The notes beneath the pieces were generated by a model. That model did no database searches. It was given only the letters and a program-made list of their open reading frames with translations, and had not been told where the DNA came from. The position numbers and the translations under genes were made by a program. Positions 9,146-19,895 of a stretch of 36,261 nt of DNA are shown here, piece by piece (position 1 is the first letter of the stretch; each line of letters starts with the position of its first letter). Source of the DNA: a bacterium (GTDB taxonomy: Bacteria > Patescibacteriota > Saccharimonadia > Saccharimonadales > UBA4665); contig JAJYIP010000003.1 of assembly GCA_021790005.1 (NCBI GenBank), forward strand, positions 1-36,261, given 5' to 3'.

Positions 9146-9895
9146 TTAATAAGTTGCGGTACAGATTATATTTTGTGTAGAAGTGTACTGTCCGCCCGGT
9201 GTGATATCCGTCACATTGACAATATAACTAATCGTATAAATGATATTCCCCGAACTCTGCGCACCCTGCGCAATAACATCGCCACTGACATACCTGTAAC
9301 TGTTAGGTGTGTTGTAGTTCGTAGCCGCCGCGCCACCGGCGCCAAATTGACCAAAGTTAGGGTTGGCGCCAAAAGTAGTCGGAAGGGTGTTGGCAACTAA
9401 ATTGATGCCGTACTGATTGGTACCGATCTGGGGACTGCCGTTGGTAGCCATTGGTGCTATTTTGAAGCCGCCCGAGTTAGTGGGTGGAGTACCGAACAGT
9501 TGGACAATATAACCGTAGCTTGTGTAGTCTGAGACTTCGAATTGGGATGTCGCCGTAGCTGTTGAGGTGGGCGAGAAGGTTGTAAAACTCGGGTTACCAG
9601 TCAAAATGCCAATTGATAGTGCCGGGTCGTTAGTGGTCTGGTGACCAGCTTGAATTTGTACGGCTGTCGGTGCCGATGAAGTACCAACACCAATAATGCC
9701 GCCGGATTCTTGAGCCTGATAATTAGCCGACTGACTCTGCAATAACCCCGTACCACCCAACGATGGCTCAATTAGTTGGTAGTTAGTTGAACTACTAGCA
9801 GCCGAGGCGGCTATACCGCCAAAGGCAACTACCGTCCATGCGCCCGCAAACAGCACATAAACCATCTTTTCTAGTCGTCTTCCCAATCTGCTCAT
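9146..9895 (-). CDS. Secreted beta surface protein with shared ICTATY C-terminus
   Basis: 249 aa with a signal peptide (KMVYVLFAGAWTVVAFGGIAA). A region of short repeats follows (YQLIEPSLGGTG, ANYQAQESGG). A C-terminal domain of about 150 residues is related to the C-terminal half of the two downstream proteins: FTTFSPTSTATATSQ matches their LFSPT.T.TATSQMA, then GTNQYGINLVANT, YIVNVTDITPGGQYTST and a terminal ICTATY. No transmembrane anchor is visible. A TATAAT box lies 8 bases before the ATG on the minus strand. It heads the surface-gene cluster and diverges from the tail-fibre-like gene at 9944. Function unknown; likely a partner or minor component of the same surface structure. Confidence 0.7.
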   Translation of the reverse strand: MSRLGRRLEKMVYVLFAGAWTVVAFGGIAASAASSSTNYQLIEPSLGGTGLLQSQSANYQAQESGGIIGVGTSSAPTAVQIQAGHQTTNDPALSIGILTGNPSFTTFSPTSTATATSQFEVSDYTSYGYIVQLFGTPPTNSGGFKIAPMATNGSPQIGTNQYGINLVANTLPTTFGANPNFGQFGAGGAAATNYNTPNSYRYVSGDVIAQGAQSSGNIIYTISYIVNVTDITPGGQYTSTQNIICTATY

Positions 9896-9943
9896 GTTTT
9901 ACTATTATATATATAAAGCTTGACTAATATAAATAAGGAAGTC

Positions 9944-11005
9944 ATGGTGGCAAACGCGGGAAGCGCGGATCAAAATAAACAACTCGCACAGCCTGAGGCC
10001 GAGACACTTAAGCCCAGGGACGACAATGTCAATGTCGAAACGAAGCCAGTTGAACACGAAACCAGCCGCCAAAAAATCGACCAGACCGAGTCCAGACGAC
10101 GTCGATTCACCTATCGGCCGAGCCATAAGGCAACATTTATAGGCCTGGGTGTCGTCATTGCTATTCTGGCTATTAATGCCATAATCTTGGGATTTGTTAT
10201 AAAGGGGTCAGGATCAAGTTCTAAACCTATCAGCCAAGGAGTAGCTATTAGTCCCGGCGTACTGAGCAAGCTGGGCGTCAATGACACCCAGATCGGCAAT
10301 GCCAATGAAACTCTAATCGTCGATCCGTCCGCCCAGTTCAATTCCAAACTCAGCGTGGCCGGCAATGTCAGTATTGGCGGCCAGCTCAACCTAAACTCAA
10401 CGCTCAGCACCACAGCAGCTAGTTTAGGGCAGATTAAAGCGGGGAGTGAAACTGTTAATCAAATCAGCATTAATGGCAACGCTACGACGGCCAATTTAAG
10501 CGTTACAGGCAATCTGGGAGTTGGCGGTACTGCCCAATTCCAAAACAGCCTGGATGTTGCGCAGATTTTAAGTGTTGCCGGTAGCGCCGCAGTGGCCAAC
10601 AATTTATCGGTCGGCAACAACCTGACGGCTAAAAACATTTCTACCAACAATCTGACACTAGCCGGCAACCTGGTATTTGGTAACCATCTTATCAGCTCCG
10701 GCGGCACACCGTCGGTTGGACCAGGCGGACCGGCCCTGGGCAATCAAGGTTCAGTCAGTATTAATGGTGACGACTCGGCCGGCACCATTAGTGTTAACGT
10801 AGGCGCCAACGCCAGTAGCGCAGGACCATTGATTAGTCTGGCTTTTACTTCTCAATACACATCCGTGCCCAGAGTTGTCATTACGGCCATTGGCAGTCCG
10901 GTTAACTTCTATCTATACTCTGTTTCAACTGGCGGCTTCACTGTTGCCACTAGCTCAGTTCTGTCTTATAGCCATTTCTATATCGACTATATTGTTGAAC
11001 AGTAA
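9944..11005 (+). CDS. Membrane-anchored tail-fibre-like surface protein
   Basis: The track starts at a TTG (9920), but ATG 9944 has AAGGA four bases upstream and is preferred (353 aa). A charged cytoplasmic N-terminus of about 65 residues (RRRRFTYRPSHK) precedes one transmembrane helix (FIGLGVVIAILAINAIILGF). The extracellular part has heptad-like, Asn/Leu/Gly-rich repeats (LSVTGNLGVGGTAQF, NLSVGNNLTAKNIS) typical of trimeric fibre shafts. A C-terminal knob (INGDDSAGTISVNVG, YTSVPRVVITAIG, GGFTVATSS) resembles phage tail-fibre or lectin-like domains. It converges on the ATPase operon with 1 base between the stop codons. Probably a cell-surface adhesin; function inferred. Confidence 0.75.
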   Translation: MVANAGSADQNKQLAQPEAETLKPRDDNVNVETKPVEHETSRQKIDQTESRRRRFTYRPSHKATFIGLGVVIAILAINAIILGFVIKGSGSSSKPISQGVAISPGVLSKLGVNDTQIGNANETLIVDPSAQFNSKLSVAGNVSIGGQLNLNSTLSTTAASLGQIKAGSETVNQISINGNATTANLSVTGNLGVGGTAQFQNSLDVAQILSVAGSAAVANNLSVGNNLTAKNISTNNLTLAGNLVFGNHLISSGGTPSVGPGGPALGNQGSVSINGDDSAGTISVNVGANASSAGPLISLAFTSQYTSVPRVVITAIGSPVNFYLYSVSTGGFTVATSSVLSYSHFYIDYIVEQ

Positions 11006-11006
11006 A

Positions 11007-11263
11007 TCAAATATTTAAAAACAGCAGGACTTGGTCTTCTTTAACTGTGACAATACCGTTACTGATAGGTATGTTTATTTCTTCACCGTCAGTCTCAATC
11101 ACCACCGCTCCCGGGTTAATGATGGAAAAGAAATCGGCGTGGCCGGGCAAAATATCAAAACGGCCGACTTTATTGGTTGCCGAAACTGAGCTGGCGAGAC
11201 CTTCGTAATAGAGTTCAAAGGGAGCTCTGGCCTGAACATGCAATACCGCCGTCTCATCCTTCA

Positions 11264-11264
<1 letters not shown>
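11007..11264 (-). CDS. atpC: F1-type ATPase epsilon subunit, beta-sandwich only
   Basis: 85 aa. The segment VGRFDILPGHADFFSIINPG matches the conserved FxxLPGHxP core of epsilon subunits. The protein ends straight after the N-terminal beta-sandwich (QVLLFLNI). Usual epsilon subunits have about 130-140 aa with a C-terminal helical hairpin that inhibits ATP hydrolysis; that hairpin is missing. Its start overlaps the beta stop by one base (ATGA-type coupling). It is the last gene of the operon. Loss of the inhibitory arm fits, but does not prove, an enzyme that hydrolyses rather than makes ATP. Confidence 0.85.
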
Positions 11265-13529
<2,265 letters not shown>

Positions 13530-14959
13530 TTTTATCGGCGACAGCCTCGGCTTTGGGCTTTAGCGAATGCTTTTTAAGCAGTTCAGCTTCCAGACGGTCG
13601 AAGTCCTTGTCATCCTTAATTTCATGCGAACGTTTTTTAACCGACTCTTTTAGTCCCTTGATGTCCATATCTGTTTCGGCATTACCAAGCAAAACGGTTT
13701 CAAGGGCCAACTGTTGTTCGACTAAAGTGTAAAGCTCTTCCGGGCGCTGCTGTAAAATTGCATAGAGTTGTTGCCCAAGTTTAAGGTCGGTAGCCGATTC
13801 TTTGGAAAGATTGGAACCAAAGTGAGCAAATTCTTCCGCCCGGTGATAGGCTGCCAGCTTCTGAAACAAAGTACCGGATAAGCGCTTTTGCCGGACAGTC
13901 TGAGCTTGACCGCCAACACGGGAAACCGACAAACCGGCGTTAACGGCCGGACGAATACCTTGACGAAAAATATTAAGATCAAAAATAATCTGTCCGTCGG
14001 TAATCGACATAATGGCAGTCGACAGATAGGCTGTTATATCGTCATTCGGCGTAATTACTACCGGCAACGCTGTCAGTGTTTTCTTGCTATCGAGCAATTT
14101 ACCAGCCCGCTCAAGCAGAGAGGAATGAGCATAGAACATATCCCCAGGATACGAATCCCGGCCCGGATCAACTTCTTGGATTAAAGACAGCTGACGATAA
14201 GCCTCGGCGTGACTGGACAGATCGTCGTAAACAATTACTACATCCTGCCCGCCGTACCAAAGGCTCTCTGCCATAGCGCAAGCCGTGTAGGGTGCCAAAT
14301 AAGATAGTGTTAGTGAGTCAAAGATGTCCGCGACCACAACAATGGTATGCTTCATGGCTCCGGATCTCTCCAGATTGTTCAATAGCGACTCGACATCAAC
14401 CTTACGTTTACCGATCATGGCATAAATCACTATCCGATCGCTACCAGATTGATTGGCGCTCAACTGGCTTAAAAAAGTACTTTTACCGGACTTACCATCT
14501 CCTAGGATGGCGATCCGTTGACCTAAGACAATCGGAAAGAACATATCTACAGCTGCCACGCCGCTGGCTAATTGTTCATTTAACATGCTTCTGGCCATAA
14601 TACCGGGTGCCTGATTGAAAATGCCAGATTTGTCTTTGGCACGCAGCGGACCCTTGCCATCAATCGGCTCGCCCATCGGATTAAGCACCCGACCGATGAG
14701 TTCCTTGCCGACCGGTACCTGCACCGTATCGTCAGCCACTACTGCCAAAGTACCAGGCATGATACGTTCGGAATCCATATTGAACAAGATCACCTTGTCG
14801 TTATAGGCTTCACGCACCAAACCCCGTTGACCATCTTCAAACAAAACTAACGATCCCAGCCTAACGCCCTCAAGACCCTTGACCTCGATTAAGAAACTAT
14901 TAGTGGCAACGACTTCACCGGTTAGATTATCCGCTTCGACCAGTTTCTGAAATTTATGG

Positions 14960-15448
14960 TTATCGAACACTGCTAAAAGCCTCCGCTAGCTTTTCCCGAC
15001 TCTCCATCAGACGACTACGAAATGACCAGTCATAAGTTCGACTACCCAGATTAACTACCATACCGCCCAAAATAGAGGCGTTATATCTGAAATCTATTAA
15101 AAGCGTAGGCGAGATATTGTCCCGGCACCAGCCGGCCAGCTTGTGCTTAACCGCGCCGCTTGGCATGGCGGCCAGAGTAATCCTGACTCTTGGCATGGCC
15201 TTAAATTGCGCATTAAGTTCTTTTAAAAGCTCATCGATCATATTGGCCGTTAACTTACCCGGTTTGGCAGCCTGCTCGAGCATGTCCGCCGCTGCGTCGC
15301 TCAGCATAGGTCGACCGGTAGCTTGCTGGTTTGTTATATGCATTTTAATTTCATTATGCCTAAACCATTTTGCATATACGGCAATTTCGTTCATAAGGGC
15401 CTTGAGGTCTTCCGAAGAAACGATATCCGAGCTAAGTTTAAGCTTCAT
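14960..15448 (-). CDS. atpH: F-type ATPase delta-like (stator) subunit
   Basis: The track start is 15475; M10 (MKLKLSSDIV, start 15448) fits better because it limits the overlap with b to about 11 bases. About 162 aa, close to the usual 170-180. The C-terminal part has the delta signature (LLIDFRYNASILGGMVVNLG, then D.SF..RL). The N-terminal helical domain is hard to recognise, which fits the alpha subunit's missing delta-binding N-terminus. Translationally coupled to b and alpha. Role: peripheral stalk linking b to the head. Confidence 0.75.
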   Translation of the reverse strand: MKLKLSSDIVSSEDLKALMNEIAVYAKWFRHNEIKMHITNQQATGRPMLSDAAADMLEQAAKPGKLTANMIDELLKELNAQFKAMPRVRITLAAMPSGAVKHKLAGWCRDNISPTLLIDFRYNASILGGMVVNLGSRTYDWSFRSRLMESREKLAEAFSSVR

Positions 15449-16049
15449 TATTAATGGCCTGTTTAAATTCATCATTATGCTCTTCTAATAGTGACACAAG
15501 GTAGTCGGACTGAGCGCCAAGGTCAACGTCATGCTGCAATGCCTCCATTAAAAACGACATGATTACGTCATACAACTTATTATCTATAACCGACACTAAT
15601 TGCTGTTTTTCTGCCTCGACATCTTCGGCCACCTGACGCTTGAGATCTTCTCGGTATTGGTCCGTATCTTGACGGGTTTGACTAATCTCAGTCTCGGTTT
15701 GCTGCTTATAGTCTTTGAGCATATTTTGCATATCCTGCAGTTCTTTAGTAATTATGTCAGCTGCCAGTTTTTTGATTGTGACATTGATACGCTCGCCCGT
15801 CATAGACAATTCGTGCTCAAGCTGACCGGCTGACTTATCCAAAACCCGGCTAAACTGTTCACTCGATCTCTCAAGCAGTTTTTCCCGCATCGCTTCCGGC
15901 AATTTGTACTGACCATTAGCAGGCAGACTGCGTTTAGGATCTGGCTTGACCGGCCGAAAATGTGCATAAGCGTGTCGGACAGCCACTGCGGCAAGGACTC
16001 CAATTACGAAAACATCTACGTATAAAAAGATTTGCAGCGTCCAGTTCAT
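15438..16049 (-). CDS. atpF: F-type ATPase b-like peripheral stalk subunit
   Basis: 203 aa. One N-terminal membrane helix (IFLYVDVFVIGVLAAVAV) is followed by a long charged region predicted as coiled coil from the heptad pattern (about residues 50-165, LEHELSMTGERINVTIKKL and onward). This matches the b-subunit plan of one helix plus a long stalk. The loop after the membrane helix is longer than usual, and the C-terminal 35 residues (DVDLGAQSDYLVSLLEEHND) are less coiled. Its ATG overlaps the upstream stop (TAATG). Canonical b docks on subunit a, which is absent, so its membrane partner may be the 277-aa protein encoded just upstream. Confidence 0.72.
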   Translation of the reverse strand: MNWTLQIFLYVDVFVIGVLAAVAVRHAYAHFRPVKPDPKRSLPANGQYKLPEAMREKLLERSSEQFSRVLDKSAGQLEHELSMTGERINVTIKKLAADIITKELQDMQNMLKDYKQQTETEISQTRQDTDQYREDLKRQVAEDVEAEKQQLVSVIDNKLYDVIMSFLMEALQHDVDLGAQSDYLVSLLEEHNDEFKQAINNEA

Positions 16050-16882
16050 TAGCTAACCCTCGTTAAAATTAAATACATGGCGACAATAGCCACCGAAACT
16101 ATGATTACAACCAAAGAAGACAGTTGGATAACATTTCTATAAACTGCCGCTTGTGCCATCGGATTGCGTCCAACCGATATGATACTGCCATGGATAAGAG
16201 AATATATAATACTGACAACCGCTATTAGTGTCAGGACAAAAATGACTAGAGTGACAATGATCGGTAAGGTCTTAACCGGTTTGCCGGCAATGGCGTCAGC
16301 CAGATTTTGAATCGACTGCGGAATAAGGGTCTTAACCGGACGTTTGGTATAATAGCCAACACTCACGAGCACTGGTACGCTACCAATATTAACCGTTTGC
16401 TTGGCACCATTAACGCTAACGATCTGTTGGCTGGCAGTAGCGTTAGGAAAGCTGGACTGAGCTGATCCGATAACTTCACCGTTATCTGTCGCCAGCATGC
16501 CCACGCCCGTAATAGGCGAAGCGGCTATAGAGTCGCCGGCTGTTATCTTGCCATTAATGTCCGAAACCAGCACATTATCCAGACCCGATGTTGCCACCTG
16601 AACCTGACCGGATCCAGACGTTAAAGAAACCTGGGCGTTATTGCTGGCAATGACTACTCCGAGCAAACTGTTAGCATTACTGAGATCCGACATCACGACA
16701 TTCGAATTGGATAGTTTAGATATGCTAACGATCGCCCCGGAAGGTATCGTCTGATTAGTGCTATAGCCCTGCGTAATGACCGGATCGGCATGAGCCGTCA
16801 CAATAATAAGAAATGCTACTAACAGACCGGCAAGCAGTCCGGTTATAGGGTTGAAATAGTTTGATCTCTTTAAAATACCCAC
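16049..16882 (-). CDS. Secreted-type protein ending in a c-subunit-like hairpin without the carboxylate
   Basis: 277 aa, GTG start, first gene of the F1-like operon. A signal peptide (GLLAGLLVAFLIIVTAHA, about 15-32) is followed by about 170 residues of beta-rich Gly/Ser/Asn/Val sequence (PSGAIVSISK, ANSLLGVVIAS, GKITAGDSIAAS). Then come two membrane helices (about 207-229 and 251-273) joined by the polar loop GSIISVGRNPMAQAAVYRN. The loop resembles the ARNPE loop of subunit c. Ungapped alignment from RNP puts Val259 where c has its ion-binding Glu/Asp, and neither helix has any acidic residue. It takes the place of a and c in the operon. Proposed role: envelope-facing membrane component driven by F1. 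It is not a recognised family to me. Confidence 0.8.
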   Translation of the reverse strand: MGILKRSNYFNPITGLLAGLLVAFLIIVTAHADPVITQGYSTNQTIPSGAIVSISKLSNSNVVMSDLSNANSLLGVVIASNNAQVSLTSGSGQVQVATSGLDNVLVSDINGKITAGDSIAASPITGVGMLATDNGEVIGSAQSSFPNATASQQIVSVNGAKQTVNIGSVPVLVSVGYYTKRPVKTLIPQSIQNLADAIAGKPVKTLPIIVTLVIFVLTLIAVVSIIYSLIHGSIISVGRNPMAQAAVYRNVIQLSSLVVIIVSVAIVAMYLILTRVS

Positions 16883-16932
16883 GCCTTTGTTTTTTTGACC
16901 ATCTATTTAGCATGAATTGCTAATTAAGCCAT

Positions 16933-16953
16933 ATTATACAAAACGCTAGCGTT
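16933..16953 (-). promoter_or_regulatory. ATPase operon promoter with 12-bp palindrome
   Basis: On the minus strand TATAAT (16933-16938) has, a few bases upstream, the perfect palindrome AACGCTAGCGTT (16942-16953). The palindrome sits between the -10 and -35 positions. No good -35 hexamer is visible, which fits either an activator-dependent or a repressible promoter. The expected start is near 16926, about 45 bases before the GTG of the 277-aa gene. Confidence 0.5.
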
Positions 16954-16985
16954 AAATCCCATAGAGAGAGTTGTTTATTCTCTTA

Positions 16986-17072
16986 TGGTGCGCGGAGCGG
17001 GAATCGAACCCGCACGCCCTATTGGGCAACAGATTTTAAGTCTGTCTCGGCTACCAGTTACGACATCCGCGC
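16986..17072 (-). tRNA. tRNA-Leu (anticodon UAA)
   Basis: The minus-strand sequence begins GCGCGGA and ends TCCGCGC plus A and an encoded CCA, giving a perfect 7-bp acceptor stem. The anticodon loop CTTAAAA gives UAA. A long variable arm (class II) and a T arm GCGGGTTCGATTCCCGC are present. 87 bases including CCA. Confidence 0.95.
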
Positions 17073-17091
17073 TTAAAACAACGATCTTACT

Positions 17092-17165
17092 TGGAGGCGC
17101 CGACCAGAATTGAACTGGCATAAAAGGTTTTGCAGACCTCTGCGTAACCACTCCGCCACAGCGCC
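17092..17165 (-). tRNA. tRNA-Cys (anticodon GCA)
   Basis: On the minus strand the 5' end GGCGCTG pairs with CGGCGCC. The discriminator is T (U73, typical of tRNA-Cys), followed by encoded CCA. The anticodon loop CTGCAAA gives GCA, and the T arm contains GTTCAATTC. 74 bases. It lies 19 bases upstream of tRNA-Leu, probably in one transcript. Confidence 0.95.
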
Positions 17166-17183
17166 GACCTTAAGATCTAGATT

Positions 17184-17189
17184 AGTATA
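17184..17189 (-). promoter_or_regulatory. Possible -10 box for the tRNA pair
   Basis: TATACT on the minus strand lies about 18 bases before the 5' end of tRNA-Cys. No convincing -35 hexamer was found. Confidence 0.35.
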
Positions 17190-17214
17190 GCGTATTAACC
17201 CTGTTATATTCCAG

Positions 17215-18672
17215 TTAGGCTTGATGAATTCTTGTTCCCAGCCAGCGATAGGCAGATAATAGCGCCGCTATTACCATGACAATCGTTAGAGAATAGAAAG
17301 CTTTATGCAAACCATCAGTAAATACCTGGGCTAATTGGCCACTTAGGTTGGCTGAGCCGACAAAGATAGCAAAAGCCAGATGCTTAGATATTGCACTTGA
17401 AGCTATAACAATCGCGATAGAAAACGAAAATACCATCCCGATATTTGCAAAAGTCCTCAGCATGCCCGAGGCTAAACCAAACATTGACTGAGGTGCCGCT
17501 TTCATGACGGCTGCATTGTTAGCCGGGAAAAACGAGCTCGACCCGATTCCATTAATAACACTAGCTAATACCACGACCCAAAGCGCAGTGCTCATACCTA
17601 GATGGGCATAAATCAAAAGAGCGATTACTTGAATCGCCAAACCGGCGGTCGCGGGCAATACCGGGCCCTTTTTATCCGCCAACCGGCCGGCGAACGGCCC
17701 GATTACCGAACCTATGACGTATCCAGGTACAAGCAGTAATGAAGCATGGATCGGCGTTAAGCCACGCGGACCCTGTAAATACATGATCACTAAAAACAAA
17801 ACCGCAAAATTAGCTAGTCCCTGAAACAGTGCCGCTAACAGTGTAGGAGTAAAGGTCGGTACCTTAAACAGTGAGAAATGCAGCATCGGCTCTTTTTGGT
17901 TTCTTTCGATAAAATAAAATGCTGCCAATAATACCAGGCCACCTATAAAATACGCCACGATGGAGGCACTTAGTGATTCGCTCGCAAGCCTAGTTACAGC
18001 CCAGAGCAAACTAAATATGCCAATGCCGAGCGTAACCATACCGAGCCAGTCGACTTTGTGCGGTATCTTAACCGAGCGTTGGTGTAAGGCCTTAAGCGCT
18101 AAACCGATAGCCGCTAAACCAATCGGTACGTTAATCCAGAATATCCAACGCCAGGAGAAATAAGTCACAATTAGTCCACCAAGAACAATACCAAGTACGG
18201 CGCCCATGCTCCAACCGATAGCATTGTAACCATAGGCCTTGCCGCGTTCTTGAGGAGGATACAGTCCGGCAACAATGGCGCCACTATTAGCAGACACAAA
18301 GGCTCCACCAACTCCCTGCAATAACCGGAAGACGATAATCGACAACTCATTCCACGACAAAGCACAAGCTATCGATCCGACCACAAACACCAAAAAGCCA
18401 GCTTCATACATTCTGACCCGACCAAACATGTCGCCCAATTTGCCAACCTGGGTAGCCAGTATGGTAATAACCAGCAAATAGCCGATGACAACCCAAATAA
18501 CAGATGCCAGTCCGACTTTAAGACCTTTCTCTATTTCCGGCAGGGCCAAGACAACAATCGTCGTGTCGATAGCGGTAATCAACACTCCAGTCATAACAAC
18601 AATCATAGCCAGGCCACGATGCTTGGCGATTTCTGAGTGATACTCATTCATATTATTGGACACACCTGTCAT
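17215..18672 (-). CDS. MFS multidrug exporter, DHA2 (EmrB/QacA-like) family
   Basis: The track starts at a GTG (18702). The ATG at 18672 (MTGVSNNMNEY) is preferred because TATACT at 18683-18688 would put the transcript start only a few bases upstream. About 485 aa with roughly 14 hydrophobic segments. Family motifs: LITAIDTTIVVLALPEI in helix 1, GDMFGRVRMYEAGF (motif A) and RLLQGVGGAFVSANSGAIVA, which includes the motif-B/C type region. The protein should export drugs or other small molecules by proton antiport. It stands alone between the tRNAs and a small membrane protein. The substrate cannot be told from sequence. Confidence 0.9.
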   Translation of the reverse strand: MTGVSNNMNEYHSEIAKHRGLAMIVVMTGVLITAIDTTIVVLALPEIEKGLKVGLASVIWVVIGYLLVITILATQVGKLGDMFGRVRMYEAGFLVFVVGSIACALSWNELSIIVFRLLQGVGGAFVSANSGAIVAGLYPPQERGKAYGYNAIGWSMGAVLGIVLGGLIVTYFSWRWIFWINVPIGLAAIGLALKALHQRSVKIPHKVDWLGMVTLGIGIFSLLWAVTRLASESLSASIVAYFIGGLVLLAAFYFIERNQKEPMLHFSLFKVPTFTPTLLAALFQGLANFAVLFLVIMYLQGPRGLTPIHASLLLVPGYVIGSVIGPFAGRLADKKGPVLPATAGLAIQVIALLIYAHLGMSTALWVVVLASVINGIGSSSFFPANNAAVMKAAPQSMFGLASGMLRTFANIGMVFSFSIAIVIASSAISKHLAFAIFVGSANLSGQLAQVFTDGLHKAFYSLTIVMVIAALLSAYRWLGTRIHQA

Positions 18673-18711
18673 TTCAGTGATCAGTATAGCACCGACAAAC
18701 ACTAGTATTAA

Positions 18712-19023
18712 TTATTTGTATGATCGAACTGAATCCTGAAGTTGGGCCAACAAAAGTCCGGACTGAACATTATTCACGACGTTAGCTCCGGCACTCACAT
18801 TTGTTTTTAACAAAACGGGGTTATGACTGTTTAGACTGACGCTCATACCGTTACCGTTTGCCCGAAACGAGAGGTTTGAACTCATTAAAGATTGATCAGC
18901 TAATTGCCAAGCGAGCGAAAAACCACCACGCATCGCTACTGCAGTAAAGGACACGACCATAAAAAGCATGGCTATTCCCAAAAGCACCGGCATGACGGAT
19001 AAGCGCACATTCTTTACTTCCAT
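18712..19023 (-). CDS. Small one-pass membrane protein, unknown
   Basis: Start moved from the track's TTG (19029) to ATG 19023 (MEVKNVRL), which has AGGA six bases upstream. About 103 aa: a short cytoplasmic N-terminus, one membrane helix (SVMPVLLGIAMLFMVVSFTAVAM), and an extracytoplasmic Asn/Ser-rich remainder with no recognisable domain. The start lies within the end of the zinc-ribbon gene, so the two are translationally coupled and probably act together. Function unknown. Confidence 0.6.
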   Translation of the reverse strand: MEVKNVRLSVMPVLLGIAMLFMVVSFTAVAMRGGFSLAWQLADQSLMSSNLSFRANGNGMSVSLNSHNPVLLKTNVSAGANVVNNVQSGLLLAQLQDSVRSYK

Positions 19024-19871
19024 TGCCAATCCTGTTCCAGTGGCCCAAAACTGGGCACATGTATAGTCCTAATTGCCCGACCGACTATAAAGACGTTATC
19101 GTGAGCATAGGTTTGATGCAAAACCATCGCAAATATGCCCCGGGTATTTTGGACTGCGTTATTGGCATAGACTATATAAGCCTGGCTACCAGCAAAAGTA
19201 CCAGGCTGACCAGACACGTAAGTACCGCCGGATTTAGGGATCGCTTGCGAGAAGACCTGCTGGGCTACGCTATTGAGATTGGCGCCAGAAATGTTAGGAT
19301 TGTTAACTGCACTAACACTAAACTCTTCAATTCCCGAAGAGGCATCAAAATTACAGCTATTACTATTACCCGAAACACTATGCAATCCCGAATCAATCTT
19401 AACGTTATAGCACGGCGTACTAATACCAACCAGCTGGCTAGTTGAAGATATTCTGCCCTGAGCCAAACTCAACGATTGACTCTGAGACAAGGCATACCCC
19501 CAAATGGATATTCCGGCCAGCAGTCCAATGACGGAAATAATGACAGCAATAAGACTTAGGGAGTGTTTGTATTTTGATCGTCCTATGGTACTAAGCACTA
19601 GACCGGCGCTGGCCAGCGCTAGTGACACTATAGGCATAAATAATGCTGCAACCGTGGCGGCGACACCTAAAAAAAGTCCGATGATAGATAAAAGCTCACC
19701 TCTGCGGGCAGTATCGCTTAACGCCTCGCGAGCGTAAGCCGGCAAGACTCCAGCACTGGCCAATGCCAGACTACCGCTTAATAGCGGTGAACCAATCTGC
19801 GCCTGTCCACAATTGCCGCAAAAAGCTGCATCACTTTCTACTGGCAAGCCACAATTTATACAGTCACGCAT
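19014..19871 (-). CDS. Zinc-ribbon membrane protein with extracytoplasmic domain
   Basis: 285 aa. The N-terminal zinc ribbon CINCGLPVESDAAFCGNCG has two CxxC pairs. Two to three membrane helices follow (about 62-85, 90-105, 108-130), one ending in a basic loop (IGRSKYKHSL). The C-terminal domain of about 150 residues (LVGISTPCYNVKIDSGLHSV, NNPNISGANLNSVAQQVFSQ, YIVYANNAVQNTRGIF) is Ser/Asn-rich and presumably outside the membrane. This plan is common in proteins of unknown function. The next upstream gene also ends in a zinc ribbon, suggesting a shared cytoplasmic partner. Confidence 0.65.
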   Translation of the reverse strand: MRDCINCGLPVESDAAFCGNCGQAQIGSPLLSGSLALASAGVLPAYAREALSDTARRGELLSIIGLFLGVAATVAALFMPIVSLALASAGLVLSTIGRSKYKHSLSLIAVIISVIGLLAGISIWGYALSQSQSLSLAQGRISSTSQLVGISTPCYNVKIDSGLHSVSGNSNSCNFDASSGIEEFSVSAVNNPNISGANLNSVAQQVFSQAIPKSGGTYVSGQPGTFAGSQAYIVYANNAVQNTRGIFAMVLHQTYAHDNVFIVGRAIRTIHVPSFGPLEQDWQWK

Positions 19872-19895
19872 CGATACTACTCATGTTAGATTAAT

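Noticed and set aside
16960-16989. Terminator after the tRNA pair
   Set aside because: A hairpin CCATA...TATGG with AGAG/CTCT arms is visible, but it has a mismatch, includes the tRNA CCA end and lacks a T run, so it was not called.
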